Positions 29,449 through 39,619 of a DNA stretch of 64,000 nucleotides are shown here, piece by piece. A program made the position numbers and the translations under genes. This DNA comes from an uncultured Oscillospiraceae bacterium (GTDB lineage Bacteria; Bacillota; Clostridia; Oscillospirales; Oscillospiraceae). The stretch lies in the NCBI GenBank assembly GCA_951801655.1, contig CATONV010000002.1:34977-98976 (forward strand). The letters run 5' to 3'. The notes beneath the pieces were generated by a model. It saw nothing but the letters and a program-made list of their open reading frames with translations, was not told the DNA's origin and made no database searches. The first letter of the stretch is position 1, and each line of letters begins with the position of its first letter.

Positions 29449-30513
29449 ATGGCCGGCGACTCCAAAACCGAAAAGGCGACACCAAAAAGACGACGGGACG
29501 AACGAAAAAAAGGTAACGTCCTGATGAGCAAGGACGCCGTAGCTGTGGCCACCCTGATCGGAAGCCTGTTTATGGTGCAAATCATGGGCGGCGTGGTGAT
29601 GGAGCAGGTAAAGGGCCTGCTGTCCTTCTGCTTCAGCTGTGCGGCCGCCAATACAGTGGATGTGGTCCCGGGTCTGCTTGGCAGACTGTTCAAAACTTTT
29701 GTGCTGACCTTTATCACCATCGCCGGCCCTTTCCTGGGGGTTACCGCAGTTCTGGTGGTGGGCGTGACCTTTTTCCAGACCAAAATGCTGGTGGCCGGCG
29801 AGTCCATAAAGCCAAAATTTAGCCGAATCAGTCCTCTGCAGGGCTTTAAACGGCTGTTTTCCCTGCGCAGCATCATTGAGGCCCTGAAAGGCATCCTGAA
29901 AATCTCAGTCCTGCTGTTTCTGATCTACAACTACTTCAGCCATGTGGCGCTGAGCTTCAGTCGCTTTCTGGATATGACTCTCCAGCAGTCCTGCACCATC
30001 CTCTTTGAGGACATTGTAACCTTGGTCATTCAAATCGCGGTGGCCTTTACGGTGCTGGCCTTTTTTGACTACCTCTACCAGTGGTGGGACTACGAGCGTC
30101 AGCTGAAGATGTCCAAGCAGGAGATTAAAGAGGAGTACAAACAGATGGAGGGCGATCCCCAGGTCAAGGGGAAGATCAAGCAGATCCAGCGCCAGCGGGC
30201 CCAGCAGCGTATGATGCAGCAGGTGCCCGACGCGGATGTGGTCATCCGTAACCCGACCCACTTTGCGGTGGCCCTGCGCTACCATGAGCAGGAGGACAGC
30301 GCCCCGGTGGTACTGGCCAAGGGGATGGACGAGTTGGCCCTGCGCATTGTCAAGGTGGCGGAGGAACATCAGGTCTCCGTGGTGGAGAATGTGCCCCTGG
30401 CCCGTGCCCTGTACGCCTCTGTAGACCTGAACAAGGAGATCCCTCCTGAGCTTTACGGCCCGGTGGCTGAGGTGCTGGTCTACGTGCTCAAGCTGGACGA
30501 GAAGGTCCAATAA
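29449..30513 (+). CDS. flhB: Flagellar biosynthetic protein FlhB
   Basis: DSKTEKATPKRRRDERKKGNVLMSKD; VVIRNPTHFAVALRY (NPTH autocleavage site). Confidence 0.97.
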   Translation: MAGDSKTEKATPKRRRDERKKGNVLMSKDAVAVATLIGSLFMVQIMGGVVMEQVKGLLSFCFSCAAANTVDVVPGLLGRLFKTFVLTFITIAGPFLGVTAVLVVGVTFFQTKMLVAGESIKPKFSRISPLQGFKRLFSLRSIIEALKGILKISVLLFLIYNYFSHVALSFSRFLDMTLQQSCTILFEDIVTLVIQIAVAFTVLAFFDYLYQWWDYERQLKMSKQEIKEEYKQMEGDPQVKGKIKQIQRQRAQQRMMQQVPDADVVIRNPTHFAVALRYHEQEDSAPVVLAKGMDELALRIVKVAEEHQVSVVENVPLARALYASVDLNKEIPPELYGPVAEVLVYVLKLDEKVQ

Positions 30514-30569
30514 ATTTGCAAATAAGGCCCTGTGGGGCGTTTTGATCATGTTCGGGAAAGGATGACACC

Positions 30570-32687
30570 ATGCGGCGTATTTTTCAAAACAGCATAGCCC
30601 TTATGGTGGTGGTCATCGTTCTGTTCCTGATTGTTCCCCTGCATGAGAGCTTGCTCGATATATTAATTATCACCAATATCTCCCTGTCCATCGTGATTTT
30701 GATGATCACCATGACCATTTCCGAGGCGTTGGAATTTTCTATTTTTCCGTCCCTGCTGCTGATCACTACCCTGTTTCGCCTGGGGCTGAACGTGTCCACT
30801 ACCCGGTCCATCCTGAGCTACGACGGCAACGGCGAAGTGGGCACGGCGGTGATCCGTACCTTTGGCCAGCTGATTACCCAGGGAAACATCGTACTGGGCA
30901 TTATCATCTTCTTTATCATTGTGCTGGTGCAGTTTATTGTTATCACCAAGGGTGCCGAGCGCGTGGCTGAGGTAGCCGCCCGCTTCACCCTGGACGCTAT
31001 GCCCGGCAAACAGATGGCTATCGACGCCGACCTCAGTTCCGGGTTGATTAACGAGCAACAGGCCCGGGAGCGCCGGTCCAAGATTCAGCGGGAGGCCGAC
31101 TTCTACGGCGCTATGGACGGTGCCACCAAGATCGTCAAGGGCGACGCCACCATGTCGCTGATCATCACCGCCATCAACCTGATTGGCGGCATCATCATCG
31201 GTTCCATTAATGGGGTGGGAGATCTGGGCGCTGTGGCGCAGACCTATTCCATCGCCACCATCGGCGACGGTCTGGTGTCTCAGCTTCCCGCGCTGATGAT
31301 CTCCACAGCCACCGGCATGATCGTTACCCGTTCGGTGTCTGATGGCAGCCTGAATACTGACGTGATCGAGCAGTTTGCCCGTCAGCCCCGAGCCATCCTC
31401 ACCGCCGGCGCGGTTCTCATTATCCTGGGGCTGATTCCCGGCACGCCTACCGCCCCGCTGCTGGTCGTGGGTGTGGGCCTGGTGGTGTTCGGCTATATCA
31501 TGAGCGGCCGGCTGGATAGAAAAGAAGCCGCTCAGATGGCGCAGGCCGAGGAGCCGGTCGAGATGGATATGACGGCCGCCCCCAGCGAGACCGACTACTA
31601 CAAGGATATCAACAACGTGTACGGGCTGCTCAGTGTGGACCCCATTGAGATGGAGTTCGGCTACAGCCTGATTCCCCTGGTGGACGAGAGCAGCGGCGGC
31701 AAGCTGATCAGCCGTATTGTGATCTTCCGCCGGCAGTATGCCCAGGATATGGGCTTTGTGATTCCCTCTATCCGCCTCCACGACTCCTCCGCGCTGGGTA
31801 CCAACCAGTATGTGGTGAAGATCAAGGGGGAGGAGGTGGCCAGGGGCGAGATTCTGGTGGACTACTACCTAGCCCTGGAGCCCGTCAGTCCCGCCGGCGA
31901 GATCGATGGCATCGAGACCATTGAGCCCGCTTATGGAATTCCCTCCCGGTGGATTCTGCCGGAGAATAAGGAGATGGCGGAGATTTATGGCTACACCGTG
32001 ATCGACCCGCTGTCCGTCATGCAGACGCACCTGTCTGAGGTGGTCCGCCGTCACGCCTATGAGCTGCTGGGCCGTGCGGAGGTCATCCAGCTGGTGGAAA
32101 ACCTGAAAAAGACCTCCCCCGAACTGGTGGAGGAAGCCATCCCCAACGTGCTGTCCTATGCCAATCTAGAAAAAATCCTCCGCAATCTGCTGAAAGAGGG
32201 GGTCCCCATCCGAGACTTGGCCACCATTCTGGAGACGGCTGTGGATTCCCTGATGACCACCAAGGACATGGATATGGTATGCGAGAACATCCGCGTGGCC
32301 CTCAGCCGCACCATTACCCGCCGCTTCTGTGAGCATGGGCAGCTCCGGGTGGTCACGCTGGATGCCGAGGTGGAAAAGCGGGTGATCAACTCCCTGAGCA
32401 AGAACGAACAGGGCATCTACCTGGCAATGGGGCCCGACCTGATGCAGTCTATCGTCACCCAGTTGGCCGACTACCTGAAAAAATTCAGCGACCTGTCACA
32501 GACGCCCATTATCCTGACCAGTCAGGTCATCCGGGTTTATCTCAGCCGGATGCTGTCCCAGTTCTACCCTGGCGTCTATGTCCTCTCCTTTAACGAGATT
32601 ACCAGCGATGTGCAGATTCAGTCCCTCGGCAACATCACCCTGGATTCGGCCCCGGCCAGACCGGAACGAAAGGCGGCCGCGGTATGA
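30570..32687 (+). CDS. flhA: Flagellar biosynthesis protein FlhA
   Basis: FSIFPSLLLITTLFRLGLNVSTTRSIL...VAARFTLDAMPGKQMAIDADLSSGLI. Confidence 0.98.
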   Translation: MRRIFQNSIALMVVVIVLFLIVPLHESLLDILIITNISLSIVILMITMTISEALEFSIFPSLLLITTLFRLGLNVSTTRSILSYDGNGEVGTAVIRTFGQLITQGNIVLGIIIFFIIVLVQFIVITKGAERVAEVAARFTLDAMPGKQMAIDADLSSGLINEQQARERRSKIQREADFYGAMDGATKIVKGDATMSLIITAINLIGGIIIGSINGVGDLGAVAQTYSIATIGDGLVSQLPALMISTATGMIVTRSVSDGSLNTDVIEQFARQPRAILTAGAVLIILGLIPGTPTAPLLVVGVGLVVFGYIMSGRLDRKEAAQMAQAEEPVEMDMTAAPSETDYYKDINNVYGLLSVDPIEMEFGYSLIPLVDESSGGKLISRIVIFRRQYAQDMGFVIPSIRLHDSSALGTNQYVVKIKGEEVARGEILVDYYLALEPVSPAGEIDGIETIEPAYGIPSRWILPENKEMAEIYGYTVIDPLSVMQTHLSEVVRRHAYELLGRAEVIQLVENLKKTSPELVEEAIPNVLSYANLEKILRNLLKEGVPIRDLATILETAVDSLMTTKDMDMVCENIRVALSRTITRRFCEHGQLRVVTLDAEVEKRVINSLSKNEQGIYLAMGPDLMQSIVTQLADYLKKFSDLSQTPIILTSQVIRVYLSRMLSQFYPGVYVLSFNEITSDVQIQSLGNITLDSAPARPERKAAAV

Positions 32688-33505
32688 CCCGGGAAGCGGC
32701 CGTCTCCAGGCAAGAGAAGTTGACCTGGAGTCAGGAGGAGCTGAACGCTCTGTCCACAGAGGAGCTGTTCCAAACCTACAAGCGAACCGGAAGCGAGGAG
32801 CTGAAATGGCCCCTGGTGATGCGCTATGTGGGGCTGGTGAAGACCATCGCTCTCCAGGTGCGAGGGGTGTACAGCAGCTTCGCCCAGGTGGACGATATCG
32901 TCAACGAGGGCCTGCTTACCCTGGCCGGCGCAGTGGATAAGTTCGATCCGGACAAGGGCATCAAGTTTGAAACCTACGTGTCCAAGCGCATCCGGGGGGC
33001 GGTGATCGATCTGGCCCGGCGGCAGGATTGGGTGCCCCGCAGCGTGCGCCGCAAGGCCCGGGATATCGATCAGGCCAGCAGCGAGCTGTTTTCCGAGCTG
33101 GGCCGTTACCCCACCGACCAGGAGATGGCCAATCGGCTGGGCATCAGTCAGAACCAGTACCAGGAAGATCTGGCCAGTTCCTCCATGTGCAACGTCCTCT
33201 CCCTGGACGCCCTCTTTGAAGACCGGGAGCAGAACGGCGGTGCGGAGGTGCCCGACGGAGGACTGGACAGCCGTCCGGAGGACTCTATGCTCCGCCAGGA
33301 GCTGCTGGAGACCCTGACCAAAGCCATCGAGTCCCTGCGCGAAAATGAGCAGACTGTGATATCTCTTTACTACCATAAAAATCTCAGCATGAAGGAGATC
33401 GCCCAGGTGATGGAGGTCAGCGAGCCGCGGATTTCCCAGCTCCACTCCCGGGCTATCCAGAAGCTGAAGCTGTACATGAACCAATACATGACCGGCGCCC
33501 GGTGA
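32684..33505 (+). CDS. sigD: RNA polymerase sigma factor SigD/FliA (sigma-28)
   Basis: VDDIVNEGLLTLAGAVDKFDPDKGIKFETYVSKRIRGAVIDLARRQDWVPRSVRRKAR...MKEIAQVMEVSEPRISQLHSRAIQKLK; ATGA overlap with flhA. Confidence 0.95.
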   Translation: MTREAAVSRQEKLTWSQEELNALSTEELFQTYKRTGSEELKWPLVMRYVGLVKTIALQVRGVYSSFAQVDDIVNEGLLTLAGAVDKFDPDKGIKFETYVSKRIRGAVIDLARRQDWVPRSVRRKARDIDQASSELFSELGRYPTDQEMANRLGISQNQYQEDLASSSMCNVLSLDALFEDREQNGGAEVPDGGLDSRPEDSMLRQELLETLTKAIESLRENEQTVISLYYHKNLSMKEIAQVMEVSEPRISQLHSRAIQKLKLYMNQYMTGAR

Positions 33506-33533
33506 GGGCCGGGACCGAGAGGAGTTTTGCGCG

Positions 33534-34289
33534 ATGATAAAGGGCTTTTACAATCTGACCTCCGGGATGCTGTCTCAGGGGCGGCGGCTGGATGTGGTGG
33601 CCAACAATATGACCAATATTTCCACCGCAGGCTATAAGGCCGAGCATTACACCGACCGCACCTTTGACGAGGTGATGGCGGTGCGCATCGGCAACAAGGA
33701 CAAGTCCGTTTACCAGGAACTGCCCACCTATCAGGCCCACATCCTGGCCCCGGACCACCTGTATACCGACTTCAGCCAAAGTTCCTTTGAGGAGACCCGC
33801 CTGCCTCTGGATTTTGCTATTCAGGGAGAGGGCTTCTTCGCCATTCAGACGGCAGACGGCGTGGCCTACACCCGGGCGGGCAGCTTTACTCTGGATAACG
33901 AGGGGTATCTGTGTCTGTCTGAGTTGGGACGGGTGCTGGATCGGGAGAGCAACCCCATTCAGCTGCCCACCGATAAGCTGCAGACTGATAAACAGGGCAA
34001 TCTGTCCACAGAGAACGGCGAGTATCTGGCCACTCTGGGCGTTTTCCAGTTTGAGGACAACGGCGAGCTGGAGCGCACCCCCTACGGTCTGTTCACCGGC
34101 GACGGCGCCCAGGTCAACGAGAATGTGACCATCCTCCACAAATGGGTGGAGAGATCCAACGTGAATCTGGTAAAAGAGATGGTCAAGATGATATCTACCC
34201 AGCGTGCCCTTCAGAGTGCCGCCCAGATGAGCAAGATTTATGATCAGGTCATCACCCGGGCTGTGAATGATATCGGCCGTATGCAGTAA
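33534..34289 (+). CDS. Flagellar hook-basal body protein (FlgF/FlhO-like)
   Basis: MIKGFYNLTSGMLSQGRRLDVVANNMTNISTAGYKAEHYTDRTF; ERSNVNLVKEMVKMISTQRALQSAAQM. Confidence 0.92.
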   Translation: MIKGFYNLTSGMLSQGRRLDVVANNMTNISTAGYKAEHYTDRTFDEVMAVRIGNKDKSVYQELPTYQAHILAPDHLYTDFSQSSFEETRLPLDFAIQGEGFFAIQTADGVAYTRAGSFTLDNEGYLCLSELGRVLDRESNPIQLPTDKLQTDKQGNLSTENGEYLATLGVFQFEDNGELERTPYGLFTGDGAQVNENVTILHKWVERSNVNLVKEMVKMISTQRALQSAAQMSKIYDQVITRAVNDIGRMQ

Positions 34290-34360
34290 TCATCCGGGGC
34301 GCGGCCGCAGAGACACGGCGGTCGGCTCATCTTCCAGTGAAAGAAAGGCGTGAGTAAGCT

Positions 34361-35140
34361 ATGAATATGTCCTTCTACACCGGCGCTGTGGGCGCGTTTC
34401 AGCAGCAGCAGCGCATGAACGTCCAGGCCAATAACATTGCCAACGTCAACAACTATGGCTATAAGGCGGAGAGGGCCACCTTCCACCATCTGATGTATGG
34501 CAATGTGACCGGGATCGACCAGGAGCAGCTGCCCAAGGGCACCGGCACCAAGATGGTGAAGGCCAGCGTGGACTATGAGAGCAGCGGCTATGTCGACACC
34601 GGTCGGGTGTTCGACTTCGCCATTATGGGGGACGGCTTCTTCGCGCTGTATGACCCCTCCAACGGGGAGATCTCCTACTCCAGAGACGGCGCCTTCATGA
34701 TGGCCCGGTTTGAGATTCCCCCGGACGAGGACGCCGAGCCGGAGATCGACCCTGATACGGGGGAAGAGATCGAGCCCGAGAATACCATTGAGTGGCGTCT
34801 GTCCGACAACGAGGGGCGGTTTGTGCTGGACCGCGCGGGCAACTATGTTATCATTGATCCCGACGACAGGAAGGCCGATTTGGATATTGGCGTGTTTGAT
34901 TACCGCATCTATGACGGCATGCTCCACGCCGACAGCGGTCGGTTTACCCCAGTTGAGAAGAACGGCGATTTGTATCTGGGCACCGGTACGGTGAAGCGGG
35001 GGGTTTTAGAGAGGTCCAATGTGGACCTGGCCCAGGAGCTGGTGAAGGTGATCGAGTCTCAGCGGGCCTACAGCTATGCCCTGCGGATGGTACAGACAAC
35101 GGACGAGATCGAGCAGACCATCAACGGCCTGCCCAACTAA
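34361..35140 (+). CDS. Flagellar hook-basal body protein (FlgG/FlhP-like)
   Basis: QQRMNVQANNIANVNNYGYKAERATF; LERSNVDLAQELVKVIESQRAYSYALRMVQTTDEIEQTINGL. Confidence 0.92.
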   Translation: MNMSFYTGAVGAFQQQQRMNVQANNIANVNNYGYKAERATFHHLMYGNVTGIDQEQLPKGTGTKMVKASVDYESSGYVDTGRVFDFAIMGDGFFALYDPSNGEISYSRDGAFMMARFEIPPDEDAEPEIDPDTGEEIEPENTIEWRLSDNEGRFVLDRAGNYVIIDPDDRKADLDIGVFDYRIYDGMLHADSGRFTPVEKNGDLYLGTGTVKRGVLERSNVDLAQELVKVIESQRAYSYALRMVQTTDEIEQTINGLPN

Positions 35141-35162
35141 GCAGAAAGAGGGAATGCTGGGC

Positions 35163-35786
35163 ATGATTAAGAACTTTGATCAGCTGACATCACTGGAGAT
35201 CGATACCCTGCGGGAGATCGGCAGCATCGGCACCGGAAACGCCGCCACGGCGCTGTCACAGATGCTGGGGAAAGAGGTGCGCATTACCATGCCTGAAGTG
35301 CGCATCATGGGCTATAACGAAGCCATCGAGTGGATCGGCGGGCCGGAGGCTGTGACCGCCGGCGTATTGGTGAAGATGAGCGGCGATGTGGGCGGCATCA
35401 TGCTGTCTGTACAAAAGCTGGAGTTGGTTAACTTCATCTTGGAGACCATGCTGGGCAAGGGTATTGAGGACTACGAGGAGCTGGAGGAGCTGCAGCAGTC
35501 CGCCCTAATCGAGATCGGAAATATCATGATTTCTGCCTTTGTGACCGCCCTGTCCGGGCTGGCAGGAATTAATATTAACCTTACCGTGCCCGCTTTTGCG
35601 GTGGACATGCAGGGGGCCATTTTGGCGGTGCCTATGGCTGAATACGGTGGAATGTCTGACTATCTAATGACCATCGGAGGCAATTTTGTATGCAACGGAA
35701 AGGAAATCCCCAGCCACCTGCTGCTGTCTCCCGACCTGCGCTCTCTGGATTTCTTACTGAGGAAGCTGGGCGTTAGCGATGAGTGA
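35163..35786 (+). CDS. cheC: Chemotaxis protein CheC (CheY-P phosphatase)
   Basis: SLEIDTLREIGSIGTGNAATALSQMLGKEV and QQSALIEIGNIMISAFVTALSG motifs. Confidence 0.94.
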   Translation: MIKNFDQLTSLEIDTLREIGSIGTGNAATALSQMLGKEVRITMPEVRIMGYNEAIEWIGGPEAVTAGVLVKMSGDVGGIMLSVQKLELVNFILETMLGKGIEDYEELEELQQSALIEIGNIMISAFVTALSGLAGININLTVPAFAVDMQGAILAVPMAEYGGMSDYLMTIGGNFVCNGKEIPSHLLLSPDLRSLDFLLRKLGVSDE

Positions 35787-36264
35787 GCAGAAGCTGACAG
35801 TAGGGATCGCCGATATGAAGATGCTCAAGGGGGAGGGCATTCTGGTGACTTACGCGCTGGGCTCCTGCATCGGTCTGTGTTTTCACGATCCTAGGCTGCG
35901 GCTGGGGGCGCTGCTCCACATCATGCTGCCGCTGAACATGGAGACCGGGCGGGCCCATCCGCTGAAGTACGCGGATACCGGCATTAAGGAGACATTGAAA
36001 CAGCTGGAAGCCAAGGGGGCTTCCCGCAGCCGGCTGACGGTGAAGATTGCCGGCGGGGCTAAGATGTTTGAGATTGCCGGAGGCAGTGGTCTGGGCAATA
36101 TCGGACAACGAAATATTGAGAGTGTCCACGCCATTTTGAAGCGGGAGAATATCCGCCTGCTGGCGGAGGACGTGGGGGGCAAAGTGGCTCGAACCCTTCT
36201 CTTTGATGTGGCTAGCGGGCAGGGCTGTATCCGGTCCTACGGACAGAAGGATATCATTTTTTAA
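35779..36264 (+). CDS. cheD: Chemoreceptor glutamine deamidase CheD
   Basis: GILVTYALGSCIGLCFHDPRLRLGALLHIMLP; KIAGGAKMF; NIGQRNIESV. Confidence 0.95.
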   Translation: MSEQKLTVGIADMKMLKGEGILVTYALGSCIGLCFHDPRLRLGALLHIMLPLNMETGRAHPLKYADTGIKETLKQLEAKGASRSRLTVKIAGGAKMFEIAGGSGLGNIGQRNIESVHAILKRENIRLLAEDVGGKVARTLLFDVASGQGCIRSYGQKDIIF

Positions 36265-36316
36265 GCATCCAAAGCGCCGGACGGCGCCATCTGAAATAGA
36301 GTGAGGAGTGTCAAAA

Positions 36317-37237
36317 ATGGCGGAGGTTCATAACAGCGGTATCCTTTTGGAGTCCGGTACCAACGAAATAGAGATCATGGAGTTCACCATCGACGGGAGC
36401 CTCTATGGCATCAACGTGGCCAAGGTACGGGAGATCATCTTGTCTGCGTCGGTGAAGGTTATGCCCCATGCCCACCCGGCGGTTGAGGGGATTTTCAAGC
36501 CTCGAGATGTTGTCATCACTGTAGTGGACCTGCCAAAGTACTTGGGTGTGGACAAGGAGAAGGGCGCGAAGGATCTGTTTATTATCACCAATTTCAATAA
36601 GATGTTCATCGCCTTCCGGGTACACACTGTGGTGGGAATCAGCCGGATCTCCTGGACAGATATCCACAAACCGGACAAGACGGTGTCCGGCGGGTCTGAG
36701 GGTGTGGCCACCGGTATTGCCCAATGCGGCGACGACTTGGTGACCATACTGGACTTTGAGCGTATTGTGGCGGAGATCGCCCCTGAGACCACCATTCAGA
36801 TGGACGAAATTGAGCAGATGGGCCCCCGGGCCCGAAGCGACGAACCTATTTGGATTGCGGAGGATTCCATCCTCCTGTCCAAGATGATTGAGGACTGCCT
36901 GCGCAAGGCCGGATATGTCAATCTTCGCATGTTCCCCAATGGCCGGGAGCTGTGGGAAGCCCTCAATGCCCTGCCCAAGAGTCAGGACATCTTTAAGCGG
37001 GTCGCGCTGATTATTACCGACATTGAGATGCCCCAGATGGACGGCCATCGGCTGACCAAGCTGGTAAAGAGCAATGCCCGCTTCCAACCGATTCCTCTGA
37101 TTATTTTCTCCTCTCTGATCAGCGAGGAGATGCGGATTAAGGGCCGGCAGCTGGGCGCCGATGAGCAGATGAGCAAGCCGGAGATCGGCCACCTGGTGGA
37201 CGTGATGGACCAGCTGCTGAATAAAAAGGCGAGATAA
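36317..37237 (+). CDS. cheV: Chemotaxis protein CheV (CheW-like + receiver)
   Basis: N-terminal CheW-like EIMEFTIDGSLYGINVAKVREII; C-terminal receiver IWIAEDSILLSKMIEDCLRKAGY...ALIITDIEMPQMDG. Confidence 0.95.
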   Translation: MAEVHNSGILLESGTNEIEIMEFTIDGSLYGINVAKVREIILSASVKVMPHAHPAVEGIFKPRDVVITVVDLPKYLGVDKEKGAKDLFIITNFNKMFIAFRVHTVVGISRISWTDIHKPDKTVSGGSEGVATGIAQCGDDLVTILDFERIVAEIAPETTIQMDEIEQMGPRARSDEPIWIAEDSILLSKMIEDCLRKAGYVNLRMFPNGRELWEALNALPKSQDIFKRVALIITDIEMPQMDGHRLTKLVKSNARFQPIPLIIFSSLISEEMRIKGRQLGADEQMSKPEIGHLVDVMDQLLNKKAR

Positions 37238-37265
37238 AGAGAGGACTCAGGCGCTTTGACTGGAT

Positions 37266-37318
37266 CACAAGAGAGGGACTTCACCCTGGGGCGGGCGAAG
37301 TCCCTCTTGTCTTGTACA
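37266..37318 (+). terminator. Terminator after cheV
   Basis: acaagagagggacttc ... gaagtccctcttgtctt hairpin. Confidence 0.8.
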
Positions 37319-37392
37319 GAAATCAACAGATAAGCTTGAAAATCGGGCGGAGTACTGACAGCACTGCTGTCAGAACCCCGCCAATGTTGTCG

Positions 37393-38196
37393 TCAATGCA
37401 GACTGCCGCTGAAGAAAAAGCCTGCGGTCATGTCCAGGTAGTTTCCGCCGCTGTAGGCGGGGTACTGCCGGCTGACTTCCGCCTTGAAGGCGGCGCTGTC
37501 CGGGCAGGAGGAGGCGAGGGCCTTCAGTCTCTCCAGATAGTCGATCTTGGTCTGGGCGTCCTTCAGATCCTCGGGGGTGTAGTGGGAGGTGAGGATCAGG
37601 TCATAGCCCCGCTGGATATAGCCCCGCAGCTGGGCAATCATTCCATCCGCGTGGCCTGCGCCCGCCACAATGGAGTGACAGTCGTGACCCAGCATGTGGG
37701 TGTAAACTGCGTTAATCTCCGGGATCTCCACGTCGAAAGCCTCGGTGGTGAGGTGAGGGATGAAATCGATCCCGCCGATGGTGATCCTCCCCTCGCCAAG
37801 GGTATGGTCGATGGTGTGGATGCCGCTGTCAAAGGCGGGGCCGAAGGCTGCGGTAAACTGATCGATCAGTGCCTTCCCGCCGCCTCTTTTGGCGTAGTCA
37901 ATGGCATTGGCCGTGGCATACTTGGGGACGTGTGGCAGGAAGGAGGCGCCGGCTCCGTGGTAGGCCACCAGCATACCGCCCACCTCTCTGCCCGCCAGAT
38001 ATTGCTCCAGGGCGGCGATGCTGTCCGTAAAGCAGGGGGACTCCAGCACCACGAACCGGTCGGCCTTTTCCAGCAGAAAGACCTCGTCCGACAGCGGATC
38101 GCCGGTCTGGTAGGCATGAAGCCTCACGGTGCCGAAATCGTAGATGTGGACCTCGCCCTGGGTCAGCCAGACAGTTGTAAAATTGCGCTTGTTCAT
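37393..38196 (-). CDS. MBL-fold hydrolase-like protein
   Basis: VHIYDFGTVRLHAYQTGDPLSDEVFLLEKADRFVVLESPCF...LTSHYTPED; overall MBL-like, metal motif not canonical. Confidence 0.6.
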   Translation of the reverse strand: MNKRNFTTVWLTQGEVHIYDFGTVRLHAYQTGDPLSDEVFLLEKADRFVVLESPCFTDSIAALEQYLAGREVGGMLVAYHGAGASFLPHVPKYATANAIDYAKRGGGKALIDQFTAAFGPAFDSGIHTIDHTLGEGRITIGGIDFIPHLTTEAFDVEIPEINAVYTHMLGHDCHSIVAGAGHADGMIAQLRGYIQRGYDLILTSHYTPEDLKDAQTKIDYLERLKALASSCPDSAAFKAEVSRQYPAYSGGNYLDMTAGFFFSGSLH

Positions 38197-38384
38197 TGGT
38201 CATACCTCCAGAATGATGTGCTTTTGGGATGTTCTCCCGTTGGCTCTCTCATCATAGCAGGGGCGCGGCCGCCTGTGAAGTACGCACAATTTTGTAACTT
38301 AGGAAACCTGCTGGAAACCATTGCTGGGGCTCAAGGGATTTGGGACATAAAAAATATTGTGCCGGTCTCCTTTGTCCGAGAGGC

Positions 38385-38741
38385 CTAAACTTCTGAGTAC
38401 CGCTGGTATTCCTCCCCCCAGCTCTGCATGGCGTCCAGGATCGGCTTCAGACTCCAGCCCAGCTGCGTCAGGGTGTACTCCACGCGGGGCGGCACCTCCG
38501 GATAGACGGTCCGGGTTAGGAGACCGCTGGCCTCCATCTGACGCAGTTGGGCGGTCAGCACCTTATGACTTACACTGCCGATAGATTTTTTCAATTCTCC
38601 AAACCGCTTTGTCCCCGACAGAAGATCCCGTAGAATCAGTACCTTCCACTTGTCGCTGATCAAAGTCAGCGTTGTTTCCACCGGACAGGTGGGCAAAATC
38701 CCTGTATTCATTGTGGTATCCCTCCGTCTGTTCGTTTCCAA
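38385..38741 (-). CDS. HxlR-family transcriptional regulator
   Basis: CPVETTLTLISDKWKVLILRDLLSGTKRFGELKKSIGSVSHKVLTAQLRQMEASGLLTRTVYPEVPPRVEYTLTQLG. Confidence 0.95.
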   Translation of the reverse strand: METNRRRDTTMNTGILPTCPVETTLTLISDKWKVLILRDLLSGTKRFGELKKSIGSVSHKVLTAQLRQMEASGLLTRTVYPEVPPRVEYTLTQLGWSLKPILDAMQSWGEEYQRYSEV

Positions 38742-39098
38742 TTCGTGGTATCGCTATATTTTTCTGCTGCTTTCCGGTGTGGGTCAGGCGCTAAAAATAT
38801 GATCTGTCTTACAACAATTCAGGCGGCTTTCGGAAGATTAGGGGGCGGTGGGCGGTTGTTTCGGCCCGCCGCCCTGTTCATCGGATATTGCGGCGCAGTC
38901 TTTGCGGTGTGTATTGACATTACGCAAGCACAAAACTGCCTGTTGTTTTTCCGTCCACAACAAAGGAGAAAAAGGCGCCTTGGCTGATCACCGCAGCGTA
39001 CCCGCCCTCAATTTGTCTTTTTCCTCTGTTTGTGCTATTTTATATGAGTATACCAGAAATTTTCCCCTGGGGAAAGTGTACAATGGAGGTGCAATGCC

Positions 39099-39509
39099 GT
39101 GGTACGAGAGATTATGCGGGATGAGACATTCCTATCCCAGAAGGCCGAGCCGGCCACCTTGGAGGACCTGCCTGTCGCCCAGGACTTGCTGGACACCCTG
39201 ACCGCCCACAGGGAAGGATGTGTGGGCATGGCGGCCAATATGATCGGCGTCTGCAAGCGGATTATTGTCTTTGACAACGAGGGCAAATACATGGTGATGT
39301 TCAACCCGGAAATCATCAAAAAGTCCGGCCCCTACGAGGCGGAGGAGGGCTGTCTCTCCCTCACCGGCGCCCGGAGGACCAGGCGTTGGCAGTCCATCAA
39401 GGTGCAGTATCAGAACGAGCAGCTTCAGACCCGTTTCAAGACGTTCACCGGCTGGACGGCGCAAATCATCCAACACGAGATCGACCACTGCGAGGGGGTG
39501 CTGATCTGA
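39099..39509 (+). CDS. Peptide deformylase-like protein
   Basis: GCVGMAANMIGVCKRIIVF; EEGCLSL; IIQHEIDHCEGVLI; GTG start. Confidence 0.9.
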   Translation: MVREIMRDETFLSQKAEPATLEDLPVAQDLLDTLTAHREGCVGMAANMIGVCKRIIVFDNEGKYMVMFNPEIIKKSGPYEAEEGCLSLTGARRTRRWQSIKVQYQNEQLQTRFKTFTGWTAQIIQHEIDHCEGVLI

Positions 39510-39619
39510 TATGGACTTCGACCACGGCCCGTCAGTGCGTGGCGGCGCTGCAAAAAATCGAGGAGTAGGCCTATGCGCATCCTCTTGGGCTTCTACATGC
39601 AAAATGATTTGGGGGGCAG

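Noticed and set aside
30663-31781. 372-aa minus-strand ORF
   Set aside because: Antisense shadow of flhA.
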